From contig NZ_CAKLPX010000001.1 of the NCBI RefSeq assembly GCF_923077115.1, positions 992,001-1,056,000 on the forward strand: a stretch of 64,000 bases of DNA, given 5' to 3'. Shown piece by piece: positions 19,417 through 29,676 of the stretch (its first letter is position 1; every line of letters begins with the position of its first letter). Origin of the DNA: Sinobacterium norvegicum. GTDB lineage: Bacteria; Pseudomonadota; Gammaproteobacteria; Pseudomonadales; Sinobacteriaceae. The notes under the pieces were generated by a model. The model was not told where the DNA came from, did not search any database, and saw only the letters and a program-made list of their open reading frames with translations. The translations under genes were made by a program, and so were the position numbers.

Positions 19417-19962
19417 TTAGAACTCTGGATCCCAGTTTACGGTAATACGCCCCTGCTCAAGATCGATATCGAGTACAACCTGCTCTGGCAGATAGGGAAT
19501 TAACCGTTCTCTGTCATCGATGGCGTGCTCGCAATGATGTACCACAAGTACATCGTTGGCACCGGTCTCAATTAAGTGGTGTACTGCGCCCAACAATACT
19601 TCTTCACCCTCTTCAAACTGACTGTAAACCTGTAGACCTTCTAAATCGCGCCAATAAAACTCATCGTCTCTTAGCTCGGGTAGCTGGTCCGCAGCCACAG
19701 ATAATTCACAGCGGGTATAGTTTCGAGCCATTTCGCGATCATCGCAGCCGACAATATGACCGACTAGGCCTTTGCCATGCTTATGACTCTTATCAAACTC
19801 AATTGTCGTTAACCGACCATTCAGCTTGGTAGAAACTGATTTATAACCTAGGAAATTTTCCATCGGCTCGGTAAATGAGTGGATTTTAACCCAACCTTTA
19901 ACACCGTATACGCCTGAAATCTTACCGATTACAACCCTATCTGATGCTACGTTATCCACCAT
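19417..19962 (-). CDS. rimM: 16S rRNA processing protein RimM
   Basis: 181-residue ribosome maturation factor acting on the 30S head, near S19. The N-terminal RimM barrel ([21 protein letters not shown]) and C-terminal PRC-barrel ([15 protein letters not shown], ending [10 protein letters not shown]) are clear. Located between rpsP and trmD. Confidence 0.98.
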   Translation of the reverse strand: MVDNVASDRVVIGKISGVYGVKGWVKIHSFTEPMENFLGYKSVSTKLNGRLTTIEFDKSHKHGKGLVGHIVGCDDREMARNYTRCELSVAADQLPELRDDEFYWRDLEGLQVYSQFEEGEEVLLGAVHHLIETGANDVLVVHHCEHAIDDRERLIPYLPEQVVLDIDLEQGRITVNWDPEF

Positions 19963-19977
19963 GTACCACTACCTCAA

Positions 19978-20226
19978 TTAAGCAGCTTTAGCAGCTTGCT
20001 TTAGTAAAGTAGCAACGCGATCGCTAACCTGTGCGCCCTTAGCTTTCCAAGCGTCGATGCGCTCAGAATTAAGGCGAACACGTTCTTCATTACCACGTGC
20101 AACTGGGTTAAAGAAACCCACACGTTCGATGAAGCTGCCGTCGCGAGAATTACGGCTGTCTGTAACAACCAAGTGATAGAACGGGCGCTTCTTTGAACCG
20201 CCGCGAGCTAGTCGAATAGTTACCAT
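19978..20226 (-). CDS. rpsP: 30S ribosomal protein S16
   Basis: 82-residue small-subunit protein. Starts [20 protein letters not shown], the canonical N-terminus, preceded by AGGA. The frame is open further upstream, but nothing there resembles S16. First gene of the rpsP-rimM-trmD-rplS operon. Confidence 0.98.
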   Translation of the reverse strand: MVTIRLARGGSKKRPFYHLVVTDSRNSRDGSFIERVGFFNPVARGNEERVRLNSERIDAWKAKGAQVSDRVATLLKQAAKAA

Positions 20227-20408
20227 TGAAGGATTCCTATAAACGTCTAAAAAAAAAGGTGTGTTTCGCCAATTACTAGTCAAGCCAATAGACAGCAATC
20301 AGCGGCTGCGGATTATACAGCGTTTTTATCAAAAAAGGGAGGTCGATCAGAGGTTAAAGCAAAAACAAACGGGGAATAATAAAAATAACAATAAAAAACA
20401 ACAATATA

Positions 20409-20428
20409 GGGCCAGCAGAAGCTGGCCC
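20409..20428 (-). terminator. possible terminator of ffh
   Basis: Perfect 8-bp hairpin GGGCCAGC AGAA GCTGGCCC 15 bases past the ffh stop. The following minus-strand sequence is T-rich but not a pure T run, so termination is likely rather than certain. Confidence 0.6.
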
Positions 20429-20442
20429 TCGCAGGGCTGACA

Positions 20443-21840
20443 TTACTTAAACATGCCACCGGGGGGCATACCACCACCCATGCCGCCACCGCCACCCATC
20501 ATGCCACCCATACCGCGCATCATGTTGGCCATACCGCCTTTGCTCTTCATTTTTTTCATCATTTTCTGCATCTGCTTATGCTGCTTCAACAGACGATTAA
20601 GATCCTGCACCTGAGTGCCCGAGCCGGCAGTAATGCGTCGCTTGCGCGAGCCGTTCAGCACATCAGGATTACGACGCTCGGCCGGGGTCATCGAGTTGAT
20701 AATGGCCTCCATCTGAACAAACACCTTATTGTCCACTTGGGCAGCCGCAGCAGCCTGAGCCACATTACCCATACCCGGCAGCTTATCGAGCATGGTGCCA
20801 ATGCCACCCATATTCTTCATCTGCTGTAATTGATCGCGAAAATCTTCCAGGTCAAACTTCTTGCCCTTCTTGATTTTCTTGGCCAGCTTCTCGGCCTTCT
20901 TCTTATCGATCTTCAGCTCAGCTTCTTCGATCAGCGACAACACGTCGCCCATACCAAGAATACGCGAGGCAATACGATCAGGATAGAAAGGCTCCAGTGC
21001 ATCGACCTTCTCACCCATACCGATAAACTTAATCGGCTTACCGGTAATATGGCGAACAGACAGCGCCGCACCACCACGAGAGTCAGCGTCGGCCTTGGTT
21101 AAGATCACGCCGGTCAGCGGCAGCGTCTCATTAAACGCCTTGGCAGTAACGGCAGCATCCTGACCGGTCATTGCATCGACGACAAATAGCGTCTCTACCG
21201 GCTTAACAGCCGCATGCAGCTGACCAATCTCAGCCATCATATCGGCGTCGATGGCGAGACGACCGGCGGTATCAACAATCACCACATCGGCAAACTGTGT
21301 CTTGGCATGGGCGATGGCAGCGTTAACAATATCCACCGGCTTCTGTTCAACCGTCGACGGGAAGAAATCCACACCTACTTCGGCCGCCAATGTCTCCAAC
21401 TGCTTGATCGCCGCAGGGCGATAAACATCGGCACTGACCACCATGACTTTTTTCTTTTCACGATCTTTTAGAAAGCGCGACAGCTTGGCCACAGAGGTGG
21501 TTTTACCCGCACCTTGCAAGCCCGCCATTAAAATAACCGCCGGCGGCTGCGCCGACAGATCTAAAACCTCATTGGCCTCACCTAGAATAGACTCCAGCTC
21601 AGCCTGAACAATCTTAACGAATTGCTGCCCCGGATTAAGACTGGCAGACACTTCTTGACCAACGGCACGCTGCTTGATTGCCTCGACAAAATCCTTCACA
21701 ACAGGCAATGCTACATCAGCTTCCAACAGCGCCAAGCGAACTTCCCGCAGCGTGTCTTTAATATTATCTTCGGTTAAACGCGCCTGACCGGTGACTTTTT
21801 TCAAGCTGCCGGATAGGCGTTCCTGTAAACTATCAAACAT
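20443..21840 (-). CDS. ffh: signal recognition particle protein Ffh
   Basis: 465-residue SRP54 GTPase, which with 4.5S RNA targets nascent membrane proteins to FtsY. Order: N domain (FDSLQERLSGSLKKVTGQ), G domain with P-loop GLQGAGKTTSVAKL, DTAGRL and TKADADSRGG, then the Met-rich M domain (about 300-430). A Gly/Met-rich tail (GGGGGMGGGMPPGG) ends the protein, a common ending in this group. Upstream of rpsP in the same direction, the usual gammaproteobacterial order. Confidence 0.98.
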   Translation of the reverse strand: MFDSLQERLSGSLKKVTGQARLTEDNIKDTLREVRLALLEADVALPVVKDFVEAIKQRAVGQEVSASLNPGQQFVKIVQAELESILGEANEVLDLSAQPPAVILMAGLQGAGKTTSVAKLSRFLKDREKKKVMVVSADVYRPAAIKQLETLAAEVGVDFFPSTVEQKPVDIVNAAIAHAKTQFADVVIVDTAGRLAIDADMMAEIGQLHAAVKPVETLFVVDAMTGQDAAVTAKAFNETLPLTGVILTKADADSRGGAALSVRHITGKPIKFIGMGEKVDALEPFYPDRIASRILGMGDVLSLIEEAELKIDKKKAEKLAKKIKKGKKFDLEDFRDQLQQMKNMGGIGTMLDKLPGMGNVAQAAAAAQVDNKVFVQMEAIINSMTPAERRNPDVLNGSRKRRITAGSGTQVQDLNRLLKQHKQMQKMMKKMKSKGGMANMMRGMGGMMGGGGGMGGGMPPGGMFK

Positions 21841-22081
21841 GTCTATCTCTCATACATTCGCTGTATTAATTACGCCTGAGCCGATATCGGGACAAAACCT
21901 GGATCGCCGGCAACAGTTAAAATTCTGCCCAGCAGTATAACCGACTAGTCAGCGCGAACACAGCCCAAGTCTCAATCTTCGACATCGATCAGAACAAAAG
22001 CACAGCAGAAGCGACTATTATCCTGTCTACAGATATGCCAAAATTGGCTTCCTTTAAATAAAATCAACAGCTTCTTACCCT

Positions 22082-22885
22082 ATGCCCTTACTTACCATCA
22101 GCATCAGCGCCGTCCTTCTCTACCTGACCTGCTCGGTGTATCTTGGTGGCCAGGCTTGGCATGGCGTGCGCCACCCACGACTGGAAAAACTGGCCGTTAT
22201 CGCCGGGTATACCGCCCTCAGCGGCCACGCCGTTATTTTGTTCAATACTATTTTTGGCGACTGGGGTATCGACTTCAGCGTGTTAAAAGTCGCCTCGCTG
22301 ACCTTTTGGCTGATTACTCTGATCACCCTACTCAGCAGTATGCGACTGCCGGTGAAAAACCTGTTGGTACCGCTCTATATTATTGCCGCCATCAGCTTGG
22401 TGGCAGCACAGGCACTACACACCACGGCCCAGACCATTCCCAACATCACCTTTGGCATCGGCGTCCACATCCTGCTATCGATACTGGCGGAGAGCATTTT
22501 CACCATTGCCGCGGTACAGGCCATTACCGTCGGCATACAGGATCGCCTACTGAAGAAACACCGCACCCAGGGCCTGGTCAACAGCCTGCCGCCATTACAA
22601 ACAATGGAAACCCTGCTATTTGATATGCTCTGGGGCGGCCAGCTAATACTGACCGCAGCACTGGCAACCGGTATCATCGCCGCCCCCGACCTTATTACCG
22701 CGCTGACCACCCACAAGGTGGTGTTTGCCGCCATTGCCTGGTTGGTATTTGCCATTTTACTATGGGGACGCCATCAGCTGGGCTGGCGCGGCAACACGGC
22801 GATTCGCTGGACACTGACCGGCTTCGTCTTACTGATGCTGTCCTACTTTGGCAGCAAGTTTGTCCTTGAGTTCTTACTGAGCTAA
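22082..22885 (+). CDS. YpjD/CcsA-like inner-membrane cytochrome c assembly family protein
   Basis: 267 residues with about eight hydrophobic helices and no signal peptide. It belongs to the CcsA/YpjD (cytochrome c assembly) family, recognisable by the final block GWRGNTAIRWTLTGF followed by a last helix ending YFGSKFVLEFLL. The biochemical role of YpjD-type members is not settled. It is divergent from ffh and precedes a CorC-type gene, an arrangement conserved across gammaproteobacteria. The 240-base gap to ffh shows no other gene. Confidence 0.9.
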   Translation: MPLLTISISAVLLYLTCSVYLGGQAWHGVRHPRLEKLAVIAGYTALSGHAVILFNTIFGDWGIDFSVLKVASLTFWLITLITLLSSMRLPVKNLLVPLYIIAAISLVAAQALHTTAQTIPNITFGIGVHILLSILAESIFTIAAVQAITVGIQDRLLKKHRTQGLVNSLPPLQTMETLLFDMLWGGQLILTAALATGIIAAPDLITALTTHKVVFAAIAWLVFAILLWGRHQLGWRGNTAIRWTLTGFVLLMLSYFGSKFVLEFLLS

Positions 22886-23063
22886 GCACAGCATCCGCTG
22901 GATTGAGCGGCAAAGTTGTGCTCGTTTTCCCCCTCGACTACCCTTTATTGCTGACACAGCGCAAGTTATTGCCAAAAGGCAATCAATTAACGCGAAAAGC
23001 TATTGAACTTGCGCCATTTTTTAAGCAACATACGACAAAATACCACAAGAGGTTGTACCCTAG

Positions 23064-24335
23064 TTGAACGAAGCCCCCTTAGAGATACTATTTGCTATTT
23101 TAGTATTCTTAATTCTCTGCTCTGCCTTCTTCTCAAGCTCAGAAACCGCCATGATGTCGCTCAATCGATATCGCCTCAAACATTTGGTCGGCAAAAATAA
23201 CCGCGGCGCCAAACGGGCCGAGCAACTACTCGAACGCCCCGACCGGTTAATTGGCCTTATTCTGATCGGCAACAACCTCGTCAACATCTTCGCCACCTCG
23301 ATTGCCACCGTGATCGCCATGCGACTTTACGGCGACGCCGGCATCGCCATTGGCGGCGTCTTACTGACCCTGGTCATCCTGCTGTTTGCTGAGGTGACAC
23401 CGAAGACACTGGCAGCGTATTACCCAGAAAAGATCGCCTTCCCTTTTACTCTGTTGCTCAAGCCACTGCTCACAATCATGTACCCGGCAGTATGGTTGAT
23501 CAATATTCTCAGCAACAACCTGCTCAAACTGTTTGGCATTAACGCCGACACCAAGAATGAGCAACAGCTATCGCGGGAGGAGCTGCGCACCATCGTCAAC
23601 GAGACCAGCCCACATATTCCGTCGCGCCACCAGGGCATGCTGACCAATATCCTCGACCTCGAGAACGCCACTGCCGAAGACATTATGATTCCGCGCAACG
23701 AGGTGTTTGGCCTCAACCTCGATGATGACGATGACACCCTGGTCGAACAATTGCGCTCGAGTGAATTTACCCGCCTGCCGGTCTTCCGCGACGATATCAA
23801 CAACATCGTCGGCCTGCTGCACCTCAAGCACGTCAGCCAGCTTTTCGACCAGCGGGGACAATTTAACCGCGAGGCGATGATGGACACCATCAGCCCGCCA
23901 TACTTCGTGCTGGAAAACACCCCACTGCACACCCAGCTGTTTAACTTCCAGCAGGAAAAGAAACGCCTGGGTATTGTGGTCGACGAATACGGCACCATGC
24001 AGGGACTGGTGACACTGGAAGATATACTCGAGGAGATTGTCGGTGAGTTCACCTCTAATATTGCCGACAATATCGAAGAGATATTCCCGCAGAAAGACAA
24101 CAGCTATATCATCAACGGCACCATCAACATTCGCGATATCAACAAGGCTCTCGACTGGCAACTGCCCATCGACGGGCCCAAAACACTGAACGGCTTACTG
24201 CTTGAGCATCTGGAAACCTTTCCCGACGCCGCTGCCGGCATCCGCATTGGCAACTACGGCTTTGAGGTGTTAGAAATCAGCGAAAATATCATTCAGACCG
24301 CGCGGGTCAGAGCCCTGATTAAAAAACGACACTAA
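23064..24335 (+). CDS. HlyC/CorC-family (CNNM/YfjD-type) transporter
   Basis: 423 residues: an N-terminal DUF21/CNNM membrane domain with about four helices (1-190), two CBS domains (about 195-320, including EDIMIPRNEVFGL and LGIVVDEYGTMQGLVTLEDILEEIVGE) and a C-terminal CorC/HlyC domain (about 340-420). Relatives are linked to Mg2+/Co2+ export or magnesium homeostasis. The start is a TTG with AGAGG 11 bases upstream; no ATG fits before the first membrane helix. Confidence 0.93.
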   Translation: MNEAPLEILFAILVFLILCSAFFSSSETAMMSLNRYRLKHLVGKNNRGAKRAEQLLERPDRLIGLILIGNNLVNIFATSIATVIAMRLYGDAGIAIGGVLLTLVILLFAEVTPKTLAAYYPEKIAFPFTLLLKPLLTIMYPAVWLINILSNNLLKLFGINADTKNEQQLSREELRTIVNETSPHIPSRHQGMLTNILDLENATAEDIMIPRNEVFGLNLDDDDDTLVEQLRSSEFTRLPVFRDDINNIVGLLHLKHVSQLFDQRGQFNREAMMDTISPPYFVLENTPLHTQLFNFQQEKKRLGIVVDEYGTMQGLVTLEDILEEIVGEFTSNIADNIEEIFPQKDNSYIINGTINIRDINKALDWQLPIDGPKTLNGLLLEHLETFPDAAAGIRIGNYGFEVLEISENIIQTARVRALIKKRH

Positions 24336-24351
24336 CAGCGATTGTGATGCG

Positions 24352-24387
24352 CCATAAAAAAAAGCCCTAGATGGGCTTTTTTTATGG
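24352..24387. terminator. bidirectional terminator
   Basis: Perfect 15-bp arms (CCATAAAAAAAGCCC and its complement) with loop TAGAT, lying between the convergent CorC-type gene and the DUF1289 gene. U-tracts form in both directions. Confidence 0.93.
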
Positions 24388-24408
24388 CAACTACAAACAG
24401 AGACAGCG

Positions 24409-24594
24409 CTACATCACCGCGCCATCCTCGATACGACGCTGCTGGGATAACTGCAGCACTTCGACGCGCTCTTGCTCACTGTAGGCATTCCACTGAGTAA
24501 TCTCCTCGGCGCTGCGATAACAGCCCTCACAGACGTCTTCAGGGTTTAACACACAAATTGACACACAGGGCGACTTAACCGCTGATTGACTCAC
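24409..24594 (-). CDS. DUF1289 domain protein
   Basis: About 61 residues. Contains the DUF1289 signature SPCVSICVLN followed by DVCEGCYRSAEEITQW: four conserved cysteines suggesting a small metal-binding protein. The start is taken as the GTG at 24594 because AAGGTGG lies 5-8 bases ahead; another GTG three codons upstream is possible. Function unknown. It lies 75 bases downstream of the gamma-carbonic anhydrase-like gene. Confidence 0.88.
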   Translation of the reverse strand: MSQSAVKSPCVSICVLNPEDVCEGCYRSAEEITQWNAYSEQERVEVLQLSQQRRIEDGAVM

Positions 24595-24669
24595 TGCTAC
24601 CACCTTTCAATTACTGACCAAATACTTTTACCCAAACTGACAACCTCTTACCCGCGACCAAACAGTCTC

Positions 24670-25200
24670 TTAAGAGCCCTCGACCTCGGATAAACCATTG
24701 TTATAACGCACGCCTTTTTGCACATAGTGGAGGGCGCCGAATTTCAAACCATCCTGCTCTTCCTCGCTGAGGATACGCTTGACCTTGCCCGGCGACCCTA
24801 ACACCAGGGCGCCGTCGGGTACAACCATGCCCTCAGGGATCAGCGCATTGGCACCGATTAAACAACCGCGACCAATCTTGGCACCGTTCAATACCACGGC
24901 ATTCATGCCGATTAAACTGTCATCGCCAATAGTACAGCCGTGCAGCATCACCTTGTGGCCAACAGTCACACCCTTGCCAATCGTCAACGGGTAACCGGGG
25001 TCGGCATGGAGCACCGCGCCATCTTGAATATTGCTGCCCTCGTCGATGACAACACAGTCGTCATCGGCACGAATAACACAGTTAAACCAGACACTAACAC
25101 TACTGTACAGCTCGACATCACCAATGACGGCAGCCGTGGGTGCAATGTAATGGCCGCGACCCAGTAGCTTCGGCTCAATATCTTCTAAACGGTAAAGCAT
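24670..25200 (-). CDS. gamma-carbonic anhydrase family protein (YrdA-like)
   Basis: 176-residue left-handed beta-helix of hexapeptide repeats. Likely metal-ligand histidines are in [21 protein letters not shown] and the following repeat, as in the gamma-class carbonic anhydrase/YrdA family. A GGAGAGAG ribosome site precedes the ATG. Whether it hydrates CO2 is unknown; most YrdA-type proteins have no proven activity. Confidence 0.93.
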   Translation of the reverse strand: MLYRLEDIEPKLLGRGHYIAPTAAVIGDVELYSSVSVWFNCVIRADDDCVVIDEGSNIQDGAVLHADPGYPLTIGKGVTVGHKVMLHGCTIGDDSLIGMNAVVLNGAKIGRGCLIGANALIPEGMVVPDGALVLGSPGKVKRILSEEEQDGLKFGALHYVQKGVRYNNGLSEVEGS

Positions 25201-25368
25201 GAATCTCTCTCCAAACCCGTAACAGCTAATCAGAACACGCTGAATAACTTATCCATTCAACACATTGTTATTTCTTAACGCCGCCTTGGTGACCGATCGC
25301 CACAAAAAAGCCGACTATTATTTTCTCAAGGGGACATAAAATAACGCGGTTCAATGGCTTTGTATACG

Positions 25369-25686
25369 TTAAATATCGATACAGAGGCTGACATCATAGG
25401 CGGGCTGATCATAGGGGTGGGCCTGTTTCAAGGCCGTCACCACATCGCGCACCACCTCATCGGCACAGACCAGTTCGATACGGTATTCGGCCACTCGACT
25501 GAGCGCCCCCGGCTGACCAATAAAAGGCTCGGCGCCGGCCTGCGGCATAAACTGCCCCTCGCCTTTGACCTGCCAACAACAGTGCTGATAATCGCCGATA
25601 CGACCGGCACCGGCTGCGAACAACGCCTGCTTTACCGGCTCTAAATGTGACTCTGGCACATAGCTACAAATTTTATACACCGACAT
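25369..25686 (-). CDS. NIF3/YqfO-type small protein
   Basis: 105 residues, matching the stand-alone PII-like insert domain of NIF3/YqfO proteins: MSVYKICSYVPESHLEPVKQ, GAGRIGDYQHCCWQ and HPYDQPAYDV near the C-terminus. GGAG lies just before the ATG. Function unknown; related domains bind metals or nucleotides. Separated from tgt by a terminator. Confidence 0.88.
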   Translation of the reverse strand: MSVYKICSYVPESHLEPVKQALFAAGAGRIGDYQHCCWQVKGEGQFMPQAGAEPFIGQPGALSRVAEYRIELVCADEVVRDVVTALKQAHPYDQPAYDVSLCIDI

Positions 25687-25697
25687 AAACTCCAGAC

Positions 25698-25735
25698 AAA
25701 AAATAACCCCTAATCATTGGCTGATCAGAGGTTAT
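25698..25735 (-). terminator. terminator of queA-tgt
   Basis: 14-base arms (25703-25716 and 25722-25735) with two mismatches and loop TTGGC. On the minus strand the stem is followed by a run of T. It sits 18 bases past the tgt stop. Confidence 0.75.
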
Positions 25736-25753
25736 AGTCAATCGACGACGCCG

Positions 25754-27010
<1,257 letters not shown>

Positions 27011-28099
27011 TCAGCCCTCGGCGTTCGCCGCTCTATAACCGGCGGAAAGTTGACTGGGGCTGACAAACATCGCATCGCCGTAACTAAAGAAGCGATACTG
27101 CTGCTCGACAGCCACCTTATAAGCGTCCATCACGTGCTGCTGGCCGGCAAAGGCGCTGACCAACATAATCAGCGTCGACTCCGGCAGGTGGAAATTGGTC
27201 AGCAGACCATCGACCACGGCAAACTCATAACCGGGGTAGATAAAAATATCGGTATCACCACTATAGGCCCCAATCTCACCGCCGTTAATTTTAGCGGCAC
27301 TCTCGAGACAACGCACCGAGGTGGTTCCCACGGCAACGACGCGGCCGCCGCGGCCATGGGCCTGCTTAACCTGCTCGACCACCGCCTCGCTGACCTCGAT
27401 ATATTCGGCGTGCATATGGTGCTCGAGAATATTATCGACCTTGACCGGTTGAAAGGTGCCGGCGCCAACGTGCAGGGTAACAAAGGCACATTCGACACCC
27501 TTATCCTGCAGCTGCTGCATCATGGTATCGTCGAAGTGCAAACCAGCGGTCGGCGCCGCGACGGCGCCTTCTTTATTAGGGTCGCTGTAAACGGTTTGAT
27601 AGCGCTCGCCATCGGCGGTCTCGTCGGGGCGGTCGATATAGGGCGGCAGTGGCATATGGCCCAGCTCGTGCAGAATATCAAACACCGGACGGCTGTCGTC
27701 GAAGCGCAGCTCAAACAAGGCATCCTGACGGCCAACCACGGTCACCGGTACCGCCGACTCACGGTCGGTGCCTAAAAAGATGGTGGCACCGGGTTTGGGT
27801 GAGCGCGAGCTGCGCATATGGGCCAACACGCTGTGCTGATCCAACACCCGCTCGACCAATATCTCCAGCTTGCCGCCGCTTTCTTTTTGGCCATATAAGC
27901 GGGCAGGAATCACCCGAGTATTGTTAAATACCAGCAGGTCACCGGCATCGACTTGGTCGAGCAGGGCCTTGAAGCCTAAGTGCTCTAGCGCGCCGCTGTC
28001 GCCGTGCAGCCGTAACAACCGGCTATCGGTGCGTTCAGCCGTCGGGTAACGGGCGATTAATTCATCGGGCAGGTCAAAATGGAAATCGGATAATTTCAT
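27011..28099 (-). CDS. queA: S-adenosylmethionine:tRNA ribosyltransferase-isomerase
   Basis: 362-residue enzyme that transfers the ribosyl part of SAM onto preQ1-tRNA to give epoxyqueuosine. Begins [19 protein letters not shown], with [49 protein letters not shown] and [19 protein letters not shown]. It directly precedes tgt, so the two act in sequence in one operon. Confidence 0.98.
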   Translation of the reverse strand: MKLSDFHFDLPDELIARYPTAERTDSRLLRLHGDSGALEHLGFKALLDQVDAGDLLVFNNTRVIPARLYGQKESGGKLEILVERVLDQHSVLAHMRSSRSPKPGATIFLGTDRESAVPVTVVGRQDALFELRFDDSRPVFDILHELGHMPLPPYIDRPDETADGERYQTVYSDPNKEGAVAAPTAGLHFDDTMMQQLQDKGVECAFVTLHVGAGTFQPVKVDNILEHHMHAEYIEVSEAVVEQVKQAHGRGGRVVAVGTTSVRCLESAAKINGGEIGAYSGDTDIFIYPGYEFAVVDGLLTNFHLPESTLIMLVSAFAGQQHVMDAYKVAVEQQYRFFSYGDAMFVSPSQLSAGYRAANAEG

Positions 28100-28222
28100 A
28101 AAAAATCAGCACAGTCTGGGTGAAAATTGTACGTAAAAACAACAGAACGGGCGGACTTTATAGCAAAACTGACCGTTTAACCAGCCTCGACTGAATTCCG
28201 GCAGTTTTTATCAAAAAAGCTA

Positions 28223-28250
28223 TTGCACTTGTTTTGTTCATTGGTATACT
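28223..28250 (+). promoter_or_regulatory. sigma-70 promoter of tRNA-Leu
   Basis: TTGCAC (28223-28228) and TATACT (28245-28250) separated by 16 bases, placing transcription start about 40 bases before the tRNA. Nothing else lies between queA and the tRNA. Confidence 0.75.
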
Positions 28251-28295
28251 TGCGCCCGTCTTCAGAGATGCTGTTTCAGCGCCTGATCTGACGAT

Positions 28296-28382
28296 GCCAG
28301 CGTGATGAAATTGGTAGACATAGGGGATTCAAAATCCCCCGTTCGAAAGGACGTGGCGGTTCGAGTCCGCCCGCTGGTACCA
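28296..28382 (+). tRNA. tRNA-Leu (CAA)
   Basis: 87-base class II tRNA with encoded CCA. Acceptor arms GCCAGCG/CGCTGGT, anticodon stem GGGGA/TCCCC with loop TTCAAAA (anticodon CAA, reads UUG), a long variable arm CGTTCGAAAGGACG, and T-arm GGCGGTTCGAGTCCGCC. Flanked by its own promoter and terminator. Confidence 0.97.
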
Positions 28383-28389
28383 AACACTA

Positions 28390-28426
28390 AAACCCCGTAG
28401 CTCTTCGAGTTACGGGGTTTTTTATT
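28390..28426 (+). terminator. terminator of tRNA-Leu
   Basis: Stem AAACCCCGTAGCTC / GAGTTACGGGGTTT (one G-T pair) closed by a TTCG tetraloop, followed by TTTATT, 8 bases after the tRNA. Confidence 0.93.
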
Positions 28427-28506
28427 GGCTGCAATAAATGGACTGGGATTGTCAAACTTCGGCGCCACTGCATCAATATAGCCGCCGCCCCCACTCCGCC
28501 CGATGG

Positions 28507-28570
28507 GACGCCGTGAATACCTCCCTGTAGGCTCAGCTTCAGCATCCATGCTGAAGATGCCCATAGGTCG
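28507..28570. repeat. palindromic intergenic repeat (REP/MITE-like)
   Basis: The segment contains a perfect 9-bp inverted repeat CTTCAGCAT-CC-ATGCTGAAG (28537-28556), preceded by GACGCCGTGAATACCTCCC and TGTAGGCTC. From memory, the layout 'CCGTGAATAC-TCC-TGTAGGCTC + palindrome' recurs in intergenic regions of several gammaproteobacteria. The window holds a single copy, so mobility is inference. The gap 28427-28692 holds no credible gene. Confidence 0.45.
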
Positions 28571-28692
28571 AAATGGGGGCGACTCTGATCGAGGTTGCGT
28601 AAGGCTAGATTGGTGACTGCCGCTAGCTGAGGTTATTTGTTAGGAAAAGGCAAGGTCGGCCTGATTAGAGGGGATAGCCAAAAAAATAGGGA

Positions 28693-28719
28693 TTAGTTTT
28701 TACTCTGACCCTAAATATC
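28693..28719 (-). repeat. 27-bp inverted repeat, left copy
   Basis: The minus strand reads GATATTTAGGG then TCAGAGTAAAAACTAA, identical over 27 bases to the plus strand at 30964-30990. It supplies the stop codon of the truncated BCCT gene. Likely the end of a mobile or recombination-active element. Confidence 0.85.
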
Positions 28720-28983
28720 GACCTTCGGCCACAGCGCCAGGGCAAAACACAGGATCACGAAAAAGGCCATGGTATAAATATACCAATAGTTAAAACTGGC
28801 CAGGATAAGATTATTCAGCTGCCCCAGTACAGAAGCTGCATTATCAGGAAAGGCTATCGCCCATAAAATTAATGTCCCCACCAATATTTTTGCCGTGATG
28901 GTGACGTCTTTACTAAAGCCTCGGTAGAAACCCGATTGTGACACTCGAATAAATAGATTGGTAATAGGGGCGTTAATCAGCAT
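28711..28983 (-). pseudogene. BCCT transporter gene remnant (N-terminal part only)
   Basis: About 90 residues (from MLINAPITNLF) matching only the beginning of betaine/carnitine/choline transporters: SGFYRGFSKDVTITAKILVG, LILWAIAFPDNAASVLG and NYWYIYTMAFFVIL. BCCT proteins have about 500 residues and 12 helices; this keeps the first one or two. The reading frame runs into the 27-bp repeat, and its stop (TAG, 28713-28711) belongs to the repeat. So the remaining about 80% was removed by insertion or deletion at that repeat. A start 14 codons upstream (29025) is possible. Not expected to transport anything. Confidence 0.78.
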
Positions 28984-29032
28984 CCGCCGTCTCTTTGTTA
29001 TTAATAGAGTACGTTGTATACACATCCCACAA

Positions 29033-29055
29033 TTAATCGGGTCAGAGTCGATTAA
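29033..29055. repeat. short inverted repeat with the same GGGTCAGAGT core
   Basis: TTAATCG-GGTCAGAGT-CGATTAA: 7-bp arms around a 9-base centre. The core GGGTCAGAGT (29039-29048) is also in both 27-bp repeats. It lies between the BCCT remnant and the SRPBCC gene. Confidence 0.55.
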
Positions 29056-29160
29056 ACCGGCAATCGACGACGTTAACGGCTTGCCAATGAATTTGTGATT
29101 TTGGCGGCCACGATGGGACTATACTTAAACAACAGTATTCGCCAGTGCGGGAGGTGCGCC

Positions 29161-29604
29161 ATGGGTAGCTGTTATCACACCATCGAAATTCAAGCGCCGA
29201 TGAAAAAAGTTTGGGCCACAGTCAGCGACTTCCATAATATGCACTGGGCACCAGAGGTGGTTAGCTCACTGGCCAAACTCGGCGGCAAAAACAATCATCA
29301 GGTGGGAGCCAAACGGGTACTCAACGATGATATCCACGAGACACTTACCGGCTTCGACGCTAAGAATCACAGCTTTTCTTACATTATCGACCACGGCCCC
29401 GGCCCTCTCGCCAAACCGCTGTTACAAAGCTATAACGCCAACGTCACACTGACCGCCAGCGAGCACGGTACCACGGTGGAATGGGCGTCGAGCTTTCAAT
29501 CGGCTAACGATGAGGAGGTTGCTGAGTTTTGTAACCCGATCTATATCGCGCTATTAACGGCGCTGAAAAACAGCCTCGAACAGGCCGAGCTACCGGCGCT
29601 ATAG
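29161..29604 (+). CDS. SRPBCC-family protein
   Basis: 147 residues with a START/SRPBCC helix-grip fold: MGSCYHTIEIQAPMKKVWATVSDFHNMHWAPEV at the start (written here only as a position cue: residues 1-33), then a GAKRVLNDDIHETL strand and a C-terminal long helix with CNPIYIALLTALKNSLEQ. Resembles polyketide cyclase/dehydrase-type ligand-binding proteins; ligand unknown. The ATG at 29161 is preferred over 29095 because GGGAGG lies 7 bases ahead and the domain begins here. It sits inside the repeat-bounded accessory region. Confidence 0.82.
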   Translation: MGSCYHTIEIQAPMKKVWATVSDFHNMHWAPEVVSSLAKLGGKNNHQVGAKRVLNDDIHETLTGFDAKNHSFSYIIDHGPGPLAKPLLQSYNANVTLTASEHGTTVEWASSFQSANDEEVAEFCNPIYIALLTALKNSLEQAELPAL

Positions 29605-29615
29605 TCTCGTTAACC

Positions 29616-29656
29616 GATAAAAAAGCCCCTGTCACAGTGTGACAAGGGCTTTTTTA
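29616..29656. terminator. bidirectional terminator
   Basis: Stem AAAAAAGCCC-C-TGTCAC / GTGACA-A-GGGCTTTTTT with one mismatch, between the convergent SRPBCC and DUF1254/1214 genes. Confidence 0.88.
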
Positions 29657-29676
29657 TTCCGTGGAAGAGCCGCTAA

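Noticed and set aside
22156-22623. 155-codon plus-strand frame inside the YpjD-like gene
   Set aside because: Overlapping frame in a GC-rich membrane protein gene; basic, His-rich translation with no domain.
28262-28564. 100-codon minus-strand reading frame
   Set aside because: It runs across the tRNA-Leu, its terminator and the palindromic repeat; no protein-like composition.
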